A DNA stretch of 11,500 bases from assembly GCA_947259235.1 (NCBI GenBank), contig CAMYLL010000056.1:1-11500 (forward strand), read 5' to 3'. The notes beneath the pieces were generated by a model that did no database searches, had not been told where the DNA came from, and saw nothing but the letters and a program-made list of their open reading frames with translations. Below, piece by piece: positions 1-6,446 of the stretch; the first letter of the stretch is position 1; each line of letters starts with the position of its first letter. A program made the position numbers and the translations under genes. This DNA comes from an uncultured Pseudodesulfovibrio sp. GTDB lineage: Bacteria > Desulfobacterota > Desulfovibrionia > Desulfovibrionales > Desulfovibrionaceae.

Positions 1-628
1 GGGAGCTGTGGTCGTCCGAGCCGCCGATGAGCCCTTTCTTCCAGGGTTTTTTCCCGTGGGGGGCGATATCGTACGTGTTGGCCAGGCGCTCCATGTCCGC
101 CGGGGTGAGCCGGGCCAGGATGTCGCGGAGCACCTGGTTCTGCCGGGCGTCGCGGGTTCCGTTTTCCTCGAAGGTATCGAAGAGCAGGAGCGCCTGTTCG
201 AAGTGGGCCGGGGTGAGCCGGTCGTTGACCGCGAAGAGCGGGTGGGCCAGCACATGGGTGATGGCCTGTTCGCGCAGGTAGGGGATCAGGTCGAAGACGT
301 TCTCCCGGTATTGCTGGATGTCGTCGTGCTGGGCCTCGGTGATGTCGTAGGCCAGAACGTGGAGCTTGCACCGGTCCTCGGGAAAGTAGGTGGTGATCTC
401 CTCGCTGATGAACGTGCCGGGCAGGCTCGCGATCTCCAGGCTTCCGCTGATGGTGTTGTGGTCGGTGATGGTCACCAGCGACATGCCGCGCTCGCGGGCC
501 ACGGCATAGAGGGCGGCGGGTTCGGTGAAGCTCTCGGGGCAGCCGATCTTTTGCAGGAGCCATTGCGAGGGGCGCGTGGAGAACTTGGAGTGGACGTGCA
601 TGTCCACCATGAACCGGGAGTCAGCCAT
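1..628 (-). CDS. PHP-domain protein, N-terminal part (C-terminus beyond the left edge)
   Basis: About 209 residues are visible, starting at the ATG at 628. They form a nearly complete PHP (polymerase and histidinol phosphatase) metal-dependent phosphoesterase domain. Metal-ligand motifs appear in order: MHVH near residues 10-13, TDHNT, an acidic ISEE followed by KLHVLAYD, HVLAHP, and the closing GGSDDH at the window edge. The opening HSKFSTRPSQWLLQKIGCPE and the EDRCKLHVLAYDI stretch resemble Desulfovibrio proteins in which such a PHP domain is fused to a C-terminal group 1 glycosyltransferase. That fusion is inferred, because the C-terminus lies outside the window. The domain probably hydrolyses a phosphoester, but the substrate is unknown. 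The start has a modest GAGG-type ribosome site and lies 27 bp after the DksA-like gene on the same strand, so the two are probably co-transcribed. Confidence is high for the PHP domain and moderate for the fusion. Confidence 0.85.
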   Translation of the reverse strand, partial: MADSRFMVDMHVHSKFSTRPSQWLLQKIGCPESFTEPAALYAVARERGMSLVTITDHNTISGSLEIASLPGTFISEEITTYFPEDRCKLHVLAYDITEAQHDDIQQYRENVFDLIPYLREQAITHVLAHPLFAVNDRLTPAHFEQALLLFDTFEENGTRDARQNQVLRDILARLTPADMERLANTYDIAPHGKKPWKKGLIGGSDDHSS

Positions 629-655
629 TGTCGGCCTCGCTCTGTTTGGGGTCTG

Positions 656-1003
656 CTAGGCGCACCGGCTGCGCTCTTCCTCGGCCGCGCACTGGCAGGC
701 GATGCACAGGCGCGTGGAGGGGCTCGCCTTGAGCCGGGCCAGCCCGATGGGATCGCCGCATTCGTCGCAGATGCCGAAGTCCGTCTCGTGCAGCCGCTTG
801 ATGGCGTTTTCGTATTCCCTGATGCGGGTCATGCGTCGATGGCGCATTGCCATGTTCACACCCTGCAGGGTCAGCTGGGTGGCGAAGTCCGCCTCGTCCG
901 GGCAGTTTTCCACGGCCAGATCGCCGTCGATTTCAACCTCGGCCAGGCTGCTCAGCCCGCTTAACAGATGGTCCTTGATCTCGCGCCGTTGCGTCTCGTT
1001 CAT
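656..1003 (-). CDS. Short DksA/TraR-family zinc-finger transcription regulator
   Basis: This is a 115-residue cytoplasmic protein of the DksA/TraR family, whose members bind the RNA polymerase secondary channel and adjust promoter response, often with ppGpp. A predicted coiled-coil segment (about residues 1-75) carries the tip motif DxxDxA as DEADFA (D36, D39, A41), the signature that acts at the polymerase active site in DksA. A C-terminal four-cysteine zinc finger follows (C79, C82, C100, C103; CxxC-17-CxxC) in the typical GICDECGDPI context. An in-frame ATG further upstream (1087) would add 28 residues, but the start at 1003 has a strong GGAGGA ribosome site and matches the family N-terminus. 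At 115 residues it is shorter than E. coli DksA (about 150). It is the first gene of a minus-strand unit with the PHP-domain gene. It could be the main DksA or an accessory paralogue; the window does not decide. Confidence 0.92.
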   Translation of the reverse strand: MNETQRREIKDHLLSGLSSLAEVEIDGDLAVENCPDEADFATQLTLQGVNMAMRHRRMTRIREYENAIKRLHETDFGICDECGDPIGLARLKASPSTRLCIACQCAAEEERSRCA

Positions 1004-1150
1004 GGTGTCCTCCGAAGGATGAGAGTTTCGATGGTTTGGTCTACGCCTGTGGAGGCCGCGAAGATTGACGCTCCTGTTACGACGCATCGACGTTTTCGCA
1101 TCAGGTTCTCAGACATGGACGAACGAGCCAAACAGCGGTACGTTGCGGGC

Positions 1151-1594
1151 ATGAAATGGATGTACATACTCTTGGCCCTGGTGGCCGGGGCGGGGATGCC
1201 CCTGCAGGCGGGGATCAACATGCGTCTGAGGCAGTCCCTGGGCGGTTCGACCCTGGCCGCCCTGGTCTCTTTCGCGGTGGGGACTTTGTGCCTGCTGGCC
1301 TATGTGCTGGCGACCCGCGTGCCCATGCCTTCCGCCGGGTCGGTTTCGGACGTGCCGTGGTGGGGCTGGACAGGAGGCGCGCTGGGCGCGTTCTTCGTTT
1401 TTTCCTCCATTGTTCTTGCCGCGCAGCTGGGCGCGGCCGCCACCATGGCCTGGCTTCTTGCCGGGCAGTTCCTGGCCGCCCTGGTCCTCGACCATTACGG
1501 GCTGGTCAGCTTTGCCGTGCGCGAGGTGTCCTGGCCCCGCATCCTCGGCGTCGGCCTGCTCATCGTCGGCGCACTGCTGGTGAACAAGTATTAG
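1151..1594 (+). CDS. YdcZ/DUF606-family small DMT-type membrane transporter
   Basis: This 147-residue, very hydrophobic inner-membrane protein has about five predicted membrane segments. It begins MKWMYILLALVAGAGMPLQA, and the GINMRLRQSLGGSTLAALVSFAVGT stretch is characteristic of the YdcZ (DUF606) branch of the drug/metabolite transporter superfamily, whose members are usually 140-150 residues. The end, GVGLLIVGALLVNKY, is also typical. Substrates of this family are generally unknown. The start at 1151 gives the family length, but its ribosome site is weak. An in-frame ATG at 1115 would add 12 residues (MDERAKQRYVAG) that look too polar to belong, and an ATG at 1160 is also possible. The gene is divergent from the DksA-like gene and lies 81 bp before the prenyltransferase. 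No functional link to either neighbour is evident. Family call firm, start uncertain. Confidence 0.85.
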   Translation: MKWMYILLALVAGAGMPLQAGINMRLRQSLGGSTLAALVSFAVGTLCLLAYVLATRVPMPSAGSVSDVPWWGWTGGALGAFFVFSSIVLAAQLGAAATMAWLLAGQFLAALVLDHYGLVSFAVREVSWPRILGVGLLIVGALLVNKY

Positions 1595-1675
1595 CAACGG
1601 GCCGCCGTCCGGGCGGCTTCGCAGAAACAACACATGAGCCGGGGAGCCACGTCCCCGTGCCCGCTGGAGAGACGC

Positions 1676-2539
1676 ATGCCCTTCATGAAGGACCTGAGCG
1701 CGGTCTGCCGGATGATCAAGATAGAACACTCCGTGTTCGCGCTGCCTTTTGCCTTTGCCGGTTCGTTCCTGGCCGCCGGGGGGTGGCCCGGGTTGTGGAA
1801 CCTGATCGTCCTGACCGTGGCCATGGTCGCCGTCCGTTCCTTTGCCATGGCCTTCAACCGTTACGCGGACCTGGACATCGACCGCGAGAACCCCCGCACC
1901 CTGACCCGCCCGCTGGTCACCGGCGAGCTGTCCACGCGGTTCACGCTGCTCTTCATCTGCGCCACGGCCGTGATCTTCGTGGCCGCCTGCGCGCTCATGA
2001 ACCCCCTGTGCCTGATGCTCTCGCCCCTGGCCCTTGGGCTGTCCGCTTTCTACAGCTTCTGCAAGCGGTTCACCCGGTGGTGCCATTTCGTTCTCGGCAC
2101 GGTGCTGGGGCTGGCCCCGGTGGCGGGGTGGCTGAGCGTCGACCCGGTGCTGACCCTGCCCGCGGTGCTGCTTTTCCTCGGCGTGACCTTCTGGGTGGCC
2201 GGGTTCGACATCCTCTACGCCTGCCAGGACGCGGAGTTCGACCTCTCGCGCGGGCTGCACTCCATGCCCTCGCGGCTTGGCCTGGCCTGCGCCCTGGAGG
2301 TGTCCACCATGAGCCATGTGGTCACCGGCCTGTTCTTCATCCTGGCGGGGTGGAGCGCCGGGCTTTCCATCGTCTATTTCTGCGTGGCCCTGGCCGTGTG
2401 GCTGACGCTCCTGTATGAGCACCGGCTGGTCCGTGCCGACGACCTGAGCCGGGTTAACGTCGCCTTCTTCACCCTCAACGGCCTGGTGGCCGTGGCGCTT
2501 TTTCTCGGCGTGGTGCTTGATCTGTTCCTGCTGGGCTGA
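1676..2539 (+). CDS. UbiA-family prenyltransferase (4-hydroxybenzoate polyprenyltransferase-like)
   Basis: This 287-residue integral membrane protein belongs to the UbiA superfamily, which attaches a polyprenyl chain to an aromatic acceptor. Both magnesium-diphosphate motifs are visible: the first as NRYADLDID (N61, D65, D69), followed by the usual RENPRT, and the second as DILYACQDAEFD (D178, D185, D189). The remainder forms about eight or nine hydrophobic helices. Deltaproteobacteria that make menaquinone by the futalosine route encode such a ubiA-like enzyme (MqnP type), so menaquinone assembly is the likely role; this is inferred from the family, since no other quinone gene is present. 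The ATG at 1676 is chosen because a GGAG site lies six bases before it. The upstream in-frame ATG at 1634 would add a proline-rich stretch with no good site. Membrane location and prenyl transfer are confident; the acceptor is not. Confidence 0.9.
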   Translation: MPFMKDLSAVCRMIKIEHSVFALPFAFAGSFLAAGGWPGLWNLIVLTVAMVAVRSFAMAFNRYADLDIDRENPRTLTRPLVTGELSTRFTLLFICATAVIFVAACALMNPLCLMLSPLALGLSAFYSFCKRFTRWCHFVLGTVLGLAPVAGWLSVDPVLTLPAVLLFLGVTFWVAGFDILYACQDAEFDLSRGLHSMPSRLGLACALEVSTMSHVVTGLFFILAGWSAGLSIVYFCVALAVWLTLLYEHRLVRADDLSRVNVAFFTLNGLVAVALFLGVVLDLFLLG

Positions 2540-2568
2540 TAGCCACTTAAGGAGCGAGGTTGCATCCG

Positions 2569-3879
2569 ATGACCGAGAAGCTCGACATGATACGTGCCTT
2601 TCTCATGAAATGGCTTGAGACCAACGTGCTCACCTGGAGCACCGCGGCCCAATGGGCGCTGGCGGCGGTCTCGCTGGTGGTGTCCGCCCTGCTGTGGCGC
2701 ATTGCCGAGGCGCGGCTGCGGCGGGTTGTCGAGGAGCAGATCAGGAGCGAGCTGGCCCGCTCGGTCCTCGCGTCGCTCATCGGCCTGGGGACCGTGGTCA
2801 TCTTTCTCGTCCTGGTGCAGGCCTGCGCCGCGGTTTTTGTGCAGATGGACATTACGCCCCGGGTGCTTCTCGCCTTCAGCGACCTGGGCGTGGCCTGGAT
2901 CGTCATCCGCCTGTTGACGAGCATGATGTCCAGCCGGTCCCTGGCCCGGGTTGTGGCCGTGGGCGTCTGGCTGGTGGCCGCCCTGAGCGTCTTCGGCCTG
3001 CTGTCGCCCATCACGGACTTTCTCCAGGGGCTGAGCCTGTCCATGGGGTCCACCACGGTGACCGCGCTGGGGGCCATCAAGGGACTGCTCCTGGCCGCGG
3101 TCTGCCTTCAGGGAGCGTCCGTGGCGGCGCGCTTTGCCGAGGGGCGCATCCACAGCGCGCCCGACCTCTCGCCCTCGCTCCAGGTGCTCCTGATCAAGAC
3201 GGTCAAGGTGGGCCTGTTCACGGCGGCCATCCTCTTCGCCCTGTCCAGCGTGGGCATAGACCTCACCAGCCTGGCCATCTTCTCCAGCGCGCTGGGCGTG
3301 GGCATCGGCTTCGGCCTCAAGACGATCTTTTCAAACTACGTGGCGGGCGTGCTCCTGCTCATGGACAACTCCATCAAGCCCGGCGACACCATCGAGGTGG
3401 GAGGGGTGTTCGGCGTGGTGCGCGGCATGTTCAGCCGCTACACCTCTGTCCTGACCCGTGACGGCAAGGAATACCTCATCCCCAACGAGCAGCTCATCGC
3501 AGGCGAAGTGGTCAACTGGACCTATTCCGACACCAACGTGCGGGTAAAGATCCCCGTGGGCGTGGCCTATGAATCCGACCTGGATCTGGCCATGAAGCTG
3601 CTGGAGCAGGCCGCGGCCGAGGTCCCCCGGGTGCTTAAGAACCCGAAACCCCTGCCCCGGCTGATGGGTTTTGGCGATAGCGCCGTGGACCTTGAGCTGC
3701 GGATATGGATAGCCGACGCGAACATGGGCGTGACCAACGTGCGCAGCGACGTGCTCCTGGCGGTCTGGCGGCTCTTCCACGAAAACGGCGTGGAATTCCC
3801 CTTCCCCCAGCGGGACGTGCTGCTCAAGCCGGGGTCGAGCCTGGCGGTGACCATGGACAGGGGGGAAGACGATGCGTGA
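2569..3879 (+). CDS. MscS-family mechanosensitive ion channel
   Basis: This 436-residue inner-membrane channel protein opens under membrane tension to relieve osmotic stress. About six predicted membrane segments occupy residues 20-225. The signature pore helix and beta domain then follow: SALGVGIGFGLKTIFSNYVAG around residues 235-255, then DNSIKPGDTIEV, GVVRGMFSRYTSVLTRDGKEYLIPN and NWTYSD, and a mixed C-terminal domain ending near FPFPQRDV, the usual MscS close. It is larger than E. coli MscS (286 residues) because of extra N-terminal helices, as in many MscS-like paralogues. The start is ambiguous. The ATG at 2569 has GAGG nine bases upstream; a TTG at 2560, three codons earlier, sits five bases after a better AAGGAG. 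The gene begins 29 bp after the prenyltransferase and overlaps the acetyltransferase by 8 nt, suggesting co-transcription and translational coupling. Confidence 0.93.
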   Translation: MTEKLDMIRAFLMKWLETNVLTWSTAAQWALAAVSLVVSALLWRIAEARLRRVVEEQIRSELARSVLASLIGLGTVVIFLVLVQACAAVFVQMDITPRVLLAFSDLGVAWIVIRLLTSMMSSRSLARVVAVGVWLVAALSVFGLLSPITDFLQGLSLSMGSTTVTALGAIKGLLLAAVCLQGASVAARFAEGRIHSAPDLSPSLQVLLIKTVKVGLFTAAILFALSSVGIDLTSLAIFSSALGVGIGFGLKTIFSNYVAGVLLLMDNSIKPGDTIEVGGVFGVVRGMFSRYTSVLTRDGKEYLIPNEQLIAGEVVNWTYSDTNVRVKIPVGVAYESDLDLAMKLLEQAAAEVPRVLKNPKPLPRLMGFGDSAVDLELRIWIADANMGVTNVRSDVLLAVWRLFHENGVEFPFPQRDVLLKPGSSLAVTMDRGEDDA

Positions 3880-4711
3880 CGCGCCGACCATGCGGACCAT
3901 GACCCGCCAGGACGTGGACCTGGCCATCCGGCTGGCGGCCAGGGAAGGGTGGAACCCCGGCCTGTCCGACGCGGACTGCTTCTACGCCGCCGATCCCGGG
4001 GGATTCTTCATCGCCGAGCTGGGCGGCCAGCCCGTGGGGACCATCTCCGCCGTGCGCTACGAGGGCGGGTTCGGCTTCGTGGGGCTGTATATCGTGGCCC
4101 CGGAGGAACGGGGCAAGGGATACGGCCTGGAGCTGTGGCGTCACGCCCTGCCCCGGCTGGACGGCTGCACCATCGGCCTGGACGCGGTGGTGGCCCAGGA
4201 GGCGACCTATCGCAAGGCGGGCTTCGAGCCGGTCTATCGCAGCATGCGCCATGAGGGCGTGGGCGGCGGCGCGCGCCCCGATGACGTGGTGGCCCTGGAG
4301 ACCGTGCCCTTTGCCGAGATCGCGCGCTATGACCGGAGCTGTTTCCCCGGCGGACGCGAGGCGTTCATGCAGGCCTGGATCGACGCACCCGGGGCCACGG
4401 GCTGCGCCGTCATGGACGGGGAGCGGCTGGCCGGGTTCGGCGTCATCCGGCCCTGTGCCAAGGGATACAAGATCGGCCCGCTCTTTGCCGACGACGCCGG
4501 GGTGGCTGAAACGCTGTTCCTGGCTCTGACCGCCGCGATTCCGGGCCAGCGGTATTATCTGGACATAGTCGAGCCAAACGCCGCCGCCCGCGAGCTGGTG
4601 GGCAGGCACGGACTGGCCGAGGTCTTCACCACGGTGCGCATGTATGCCGGGGGCGAGCCGGACATGGACCTGGGCAAGATATTCGGCGTCACATCTTTTG
4701 AACTGGGGTAG
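3872..4711 (+). CDS. Two-domain GNAT-family N-acetyltransferase
   Basis: This 279-residue soluble protein has an N-terminal GNAT domain (about residues 5-125), with acetyl-CoA-binding motif A visible as VAPEERGKGYGLELW (residues 75-89) and the usual YRKAGFEPVY near 113-122. The second half (about 135-279) resembles the C-terminal domain found in YitH-like GNAT proteins, with DRSCFPGGREAF, then GPLFAD and a closing KIFGVTSFELG. Family members acetylate small amines or protein groups; the substrate here cannot be told. The start overlaps the end of the MscS gene by 8 nt, with GGAAG ahead of the ATG. The stop is followed after only three bases by the rhodanese gene. The arrangement implies one transcript of channel, acetyltransferase and rhodanese, although no shared pathway is obvious. 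Confidence 0.9.
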   Translation: MRDAPTMRTMTRQDVDLAIRLAAREGWNPGLSDADCFYAADPGGFFIAELGGQPVGTISAVRYEGGFGFVGLYIVAPEERGKGYGLELWRHALPRLDGCTIGLDAVVAQEATYRKAGFEPVYRSMRHEGVGGGARPDDVVALETVPFAEIARYDRSCFPGGREAFMQAWIDAPGATGCAVMDGERLAGFGVIRPCAKGYKIGPLFADDAGVAETLFLALTAAIPGQRYYLDIVEPNAAARELVGRHGLAEVFTTVRMYAGGEPDMDLGKIFGVTSFELG

Positions 4712-4714
4712 ACC

Positions 4715-5116
4715 ATGCGCGTATTGTGGACACTGGTGATCGTTCTGGCCGCCCTGGTCCTGTGGGACGTGGGCTGGTGGTATGGCTTCGGGGTCTCGCC
4801 CATGAGCCCCTGGGCCTTGAAGATGGCCGTCAACGAAGACCGCGCCCCGGTCATCATCGATGTGCGCACCCCGGGGGAGTTCGCCGCCTTTCACATCCCC
4901 GGCGCGGTCAACGTGCCCTATCCGGCCACCCTGGCCGAGCTGGCCGCCGCCTCGCCGGACCCCACCCGCCAGGTGGTCGTGGTCTGCATGACGGGACACC
5001 GCTCCCCGCCGGTGGTCCGCCAGATGCAGGAGGGCGGCTATACCAACGTGAGCAACCTGACCTGGGGCATGGTCGCCTGGAAGATCATGGGCGGAGAGAC
5101 GACCTCCGGGCCCTGA
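4715..5116 (+). CDS. Membrane-anchored single-domain rhodanese-like protein
   Basis: This 133-residue protein has an N-terminal hydrophobic segment (about residues 4-22, VLWTLVIVLAALVLWDVGWW) that reads as an uncleaved anchor or signal, followed by one rhodanese domain. Rhodanese marks are the IIDVRTPGEFAAFHIPGAVNVPY stretch (residues 47-69) and the active-site loop CMTGHRS with catalytic Cys91. Such domains carry sulfur as a persulfide on the cysteine. The sequence suggests the domain is membrane-tethered, probably on the periplasmic side, but topology is inferred. The six-residue active loop is the size seen in sulfurtransferases rather than in Cdc25-type phosphatases. The gene begins three bases after the acetyltransferase stop, with GGGG as a weak ribosome site overlapping that stop. 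Physiological sulfur donor and acceptor are unknown. Confidence 0.92.
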   Translation: MRVLWTLVIVLAALVLWDVGWWYGFGVSPMSPWALKMAVNEDRAPVIIDVRTPGEFAAFHIPGAVNVPYPATLAELAAASPDPTRQVVVVCMTGHRSPPVVRQMQEGGYTNVSNLTWGMVAWKIMGGETTSGP

Positions 5117-5144
5117 CCGCCGCGTTCCATAGCCCGAAGCACCA

Positions 5145-5173
5145 TTGACCGCATCGGACCCGAGTCGTACCAT
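5145..5173 (+). promoter_or_regulatory. Candidate sigma70-type promoter for metX
   Basis: TTGACC (5145-5150, five of six matches to the -35 consensus) is followed by a 17-base spacer and TACCAT (5168-5173, four of six matches to the -10 consensus). Transcription would be expected to begin near 5180, directly at the metX ATG (5181), where no Shine-Dalgarno sequence is visible. This is a motif match by eye in a GC-rich genome and has no experimental support. Confidence 0.4.
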
Positions 5174-5180
5174 TACACCC

Positions 5181-6446
5181 ATGAGCGAATACACCGACGA
5201 TCTCGACACCGGCCCCTCCGTGGGGTTGGTGGAGAAGCAATACCACACCTTCGGCTCCGTGGCTGAGCCCATGGCCCTGGAGAGCGGGCGCTCCCTGGGG
5301 CCGGTGACCCTTGCCTATGAAACCTGCGGTACTCTGAACGCGTCGCGCGACAACGCCATCCTCGTCTGCCATGCCCTGACCGGCGACTCCCACGTGGCCG
5401 GGCGCTACCAGGAAGACGACCCCAAGCCCGGCTGGTGGGACATCATGGTCGGCCCGGGCAAGCCCCTGGATACCGACAGGTACTTCATCATCTGCACCAA
5501 TGTCATCGGCGGCTGCATGGGCTCCACCGGCCCGGCCTCGCCAGACCCGGCCACCGTCCCGCCCGACCCGGCCACAGTCCCGCCCGACCTGGCCACAGTC
5601 CCGCCCGACCTGGCCACTGCCCTGACGGGAGCCAGGCCATACGGCATGCGTTTTCCCGTGGTCACCATCGGCGATATGGTGCGCTGCCAGCGGCGGCTGG
5701 TGGACCATCTGGGCATCGACCGGCTGCTGGCCGTCATCGGGGGATCGGTGGGGGGGATGCAGGTGCTCGAATGGTCCGTGCGCTATCCCGAGCGGGTGGT
5801 TGCGGCCCTGCCCCTGGCCACCACCACCAAGCATTCGGCCCAGGCCATCGCCTTCAACGAGGTGGCCCGGCAGGCGATCATGGCCGACCCGGCCTGGATG
5901 GGCGGCGACTATTACGCCACGGGACGCCCGGAGCACGGCCTGGCCGTGGCCCGCATGGTCGGCCACATCACCTATCTCTCCGACGAATCCATGCGCCACA
6001 AGTTCGACCGCAGGCTCCAGGACCGGGGCGAGCTGTCCTTCGACTTCGAGGCGGACTTCCAGGTGGAGAGCTACCTGCGCTACCAGGGCAACAAGTTCGT
6101 CAGCCGGTTCGACGCCAACAGCTTTCTTTATCTGACCAAGGCCGCGGACTATTTCAACCTGGAGAACCAGCACGGCGGCGGCTCGCTGGTGGCCGCCTTC
6201 GCCCGCGCCAAATGCCGCTATCTGGTCATCTCCTTCACCTCGGACTGGCTCTATCCCACCTACCAGTCCAAGGCCATGGTCAAGGCCATGAAAAAGAACG
6301 GGCTGGATGTCAGTTTCTGCGAGATAGAGGCCCCGTGGGGGCACGACGCCTTCCTGCTGCCCAACCAGCGGCTGGAGGCACTGATCTGCGGTTTTCTCGA
6401 CAGGGTGGGCGGCATATGCGCCACGGGAGGCGGCAATGCGCTTTGA
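5181..6446 (+). CDS. metX: Homoserine O-acyltransferase (MetX) with a four-unit tandem repeat insertion
   Basis: This 421-residue alpha/beta-hydrolase fold enzyme transfers an acyl group (classically acetyl from acetyl-CoA) to homoserine, the entry step to methionine. The nucleophile elbow is IGGSVGGMQ with Ser189; the likely triad partners are Asp355 (in SFTSDWLYP) and His388 (in PWGHDAFLLP). Other family blocks are LAYETCGTLNA, NAILVCHALTGDSHVAG, NVIGGCMGSTGP and TTTKHSAQAIAFNEVARQAI. Residues 121-148 are four seven-residue units of the PDPATVP type, inserted between GSTGPAS and TGARPYGMRFP. Relatives have only a short S-x-N-P-x-T-G-x-P-Y segment there, so this copy is longer than usual. 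The ATG at 5181 matches the family start, and an in-frame TTG at 5145 is probably part of the promoter instead. No Shine-Dalgarno is visible. It overlaps metW by 11 nt. Acetyl versus succinyl specificity was not determined. Confidence 0.95.
   Translation: MSEYTDDLDTGPSVGLVEKQYHTFGSVAEPMALESGRSLGPVTLAYETCGTLNASRDNAILVCHALTGDSHVAGRYQEDDPKPGWWDIMVGPGKPLDTDRYFIICTNVIGGCMGSTGPASPDPATVPPDPATVPPDLATVPPDLATALTGARPYGMRFPVVTIGDMVRCQRRLVDHLGIDRLLAVIGGSVGGMQVLEWSVRYPERVVAALPLATTTKHSAQAIAFNEVARQAIMADPAWMGGDYYATGRPEHGLAVARMVGHITYLSDESMRHKFDRRLQDRGELSFDFEADFQVESYLRYQGNKFVSRFDANSFLYLTKAADYFNLENQHGGGSLVAAFARAKCRYLVISFTSDWLYPTYQSKAMVKAMKKNGLDVSFCEIEAPWGHDAFLLPNQRLEALICGFLDRVGGICATGGGNAL
5541..5624 (+). repeat. 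Four in-frame 21-bp tandem repeats inside metX
   Basis: Four head-to-tail 21-bp units occupy 5541-5561, 5562-5582, 5583-5603 and 5604-5624. Units 2 and 3 differ by one base, units 1 and 2 by two, and units 3 and 4 by three. Each encodes seven residues: PDPATVP twice, PDLATVP, then PDLATAL. Because 21 is a multiple of three, the metX frame is kept. The near identity of the central units suggests recent slippage or unequal exchange, with copy number possibly varying between strains. Confidence 0.95.

Noticed and set aside
8..964. 318-residue plus-strand open frame across the PHP and DksA-like genes
   Set aside because: It spans two oppositely coded genes with clear motifs and has no recognisable domain.
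1065..1093. TTGACG as a -35 box for the YdcZ gene
   Set aside because: No acceptable -10 hexamer at a spacing of 16-18 bases.
1601..1617. GCCGCC/GGCGGC stem just after the YdcZ stop as a terminator
   Set aside because: The stem is only six pairs and is followed by TTCGCAG, with no U tract; chance pairing is likely in GC-rich DNA.
1109..2422. 437-residue open frame on the minus strand opposite the YdcZ and UbiA genes
   Set aside because: Composition is Gly/His/Gln/Arg/Pro-rich with no recognisable domain, and it lies opposite two clear membrane proteins; a GC-driven shadow.
3824..5272. 482-residue minus-strand open frame across the GNAT and rhodanese genes
   Set aside because: Low-complexity His/Gly/Ala/Gln-rich translation with no motif; the plus-strand genes have strong family signatures.
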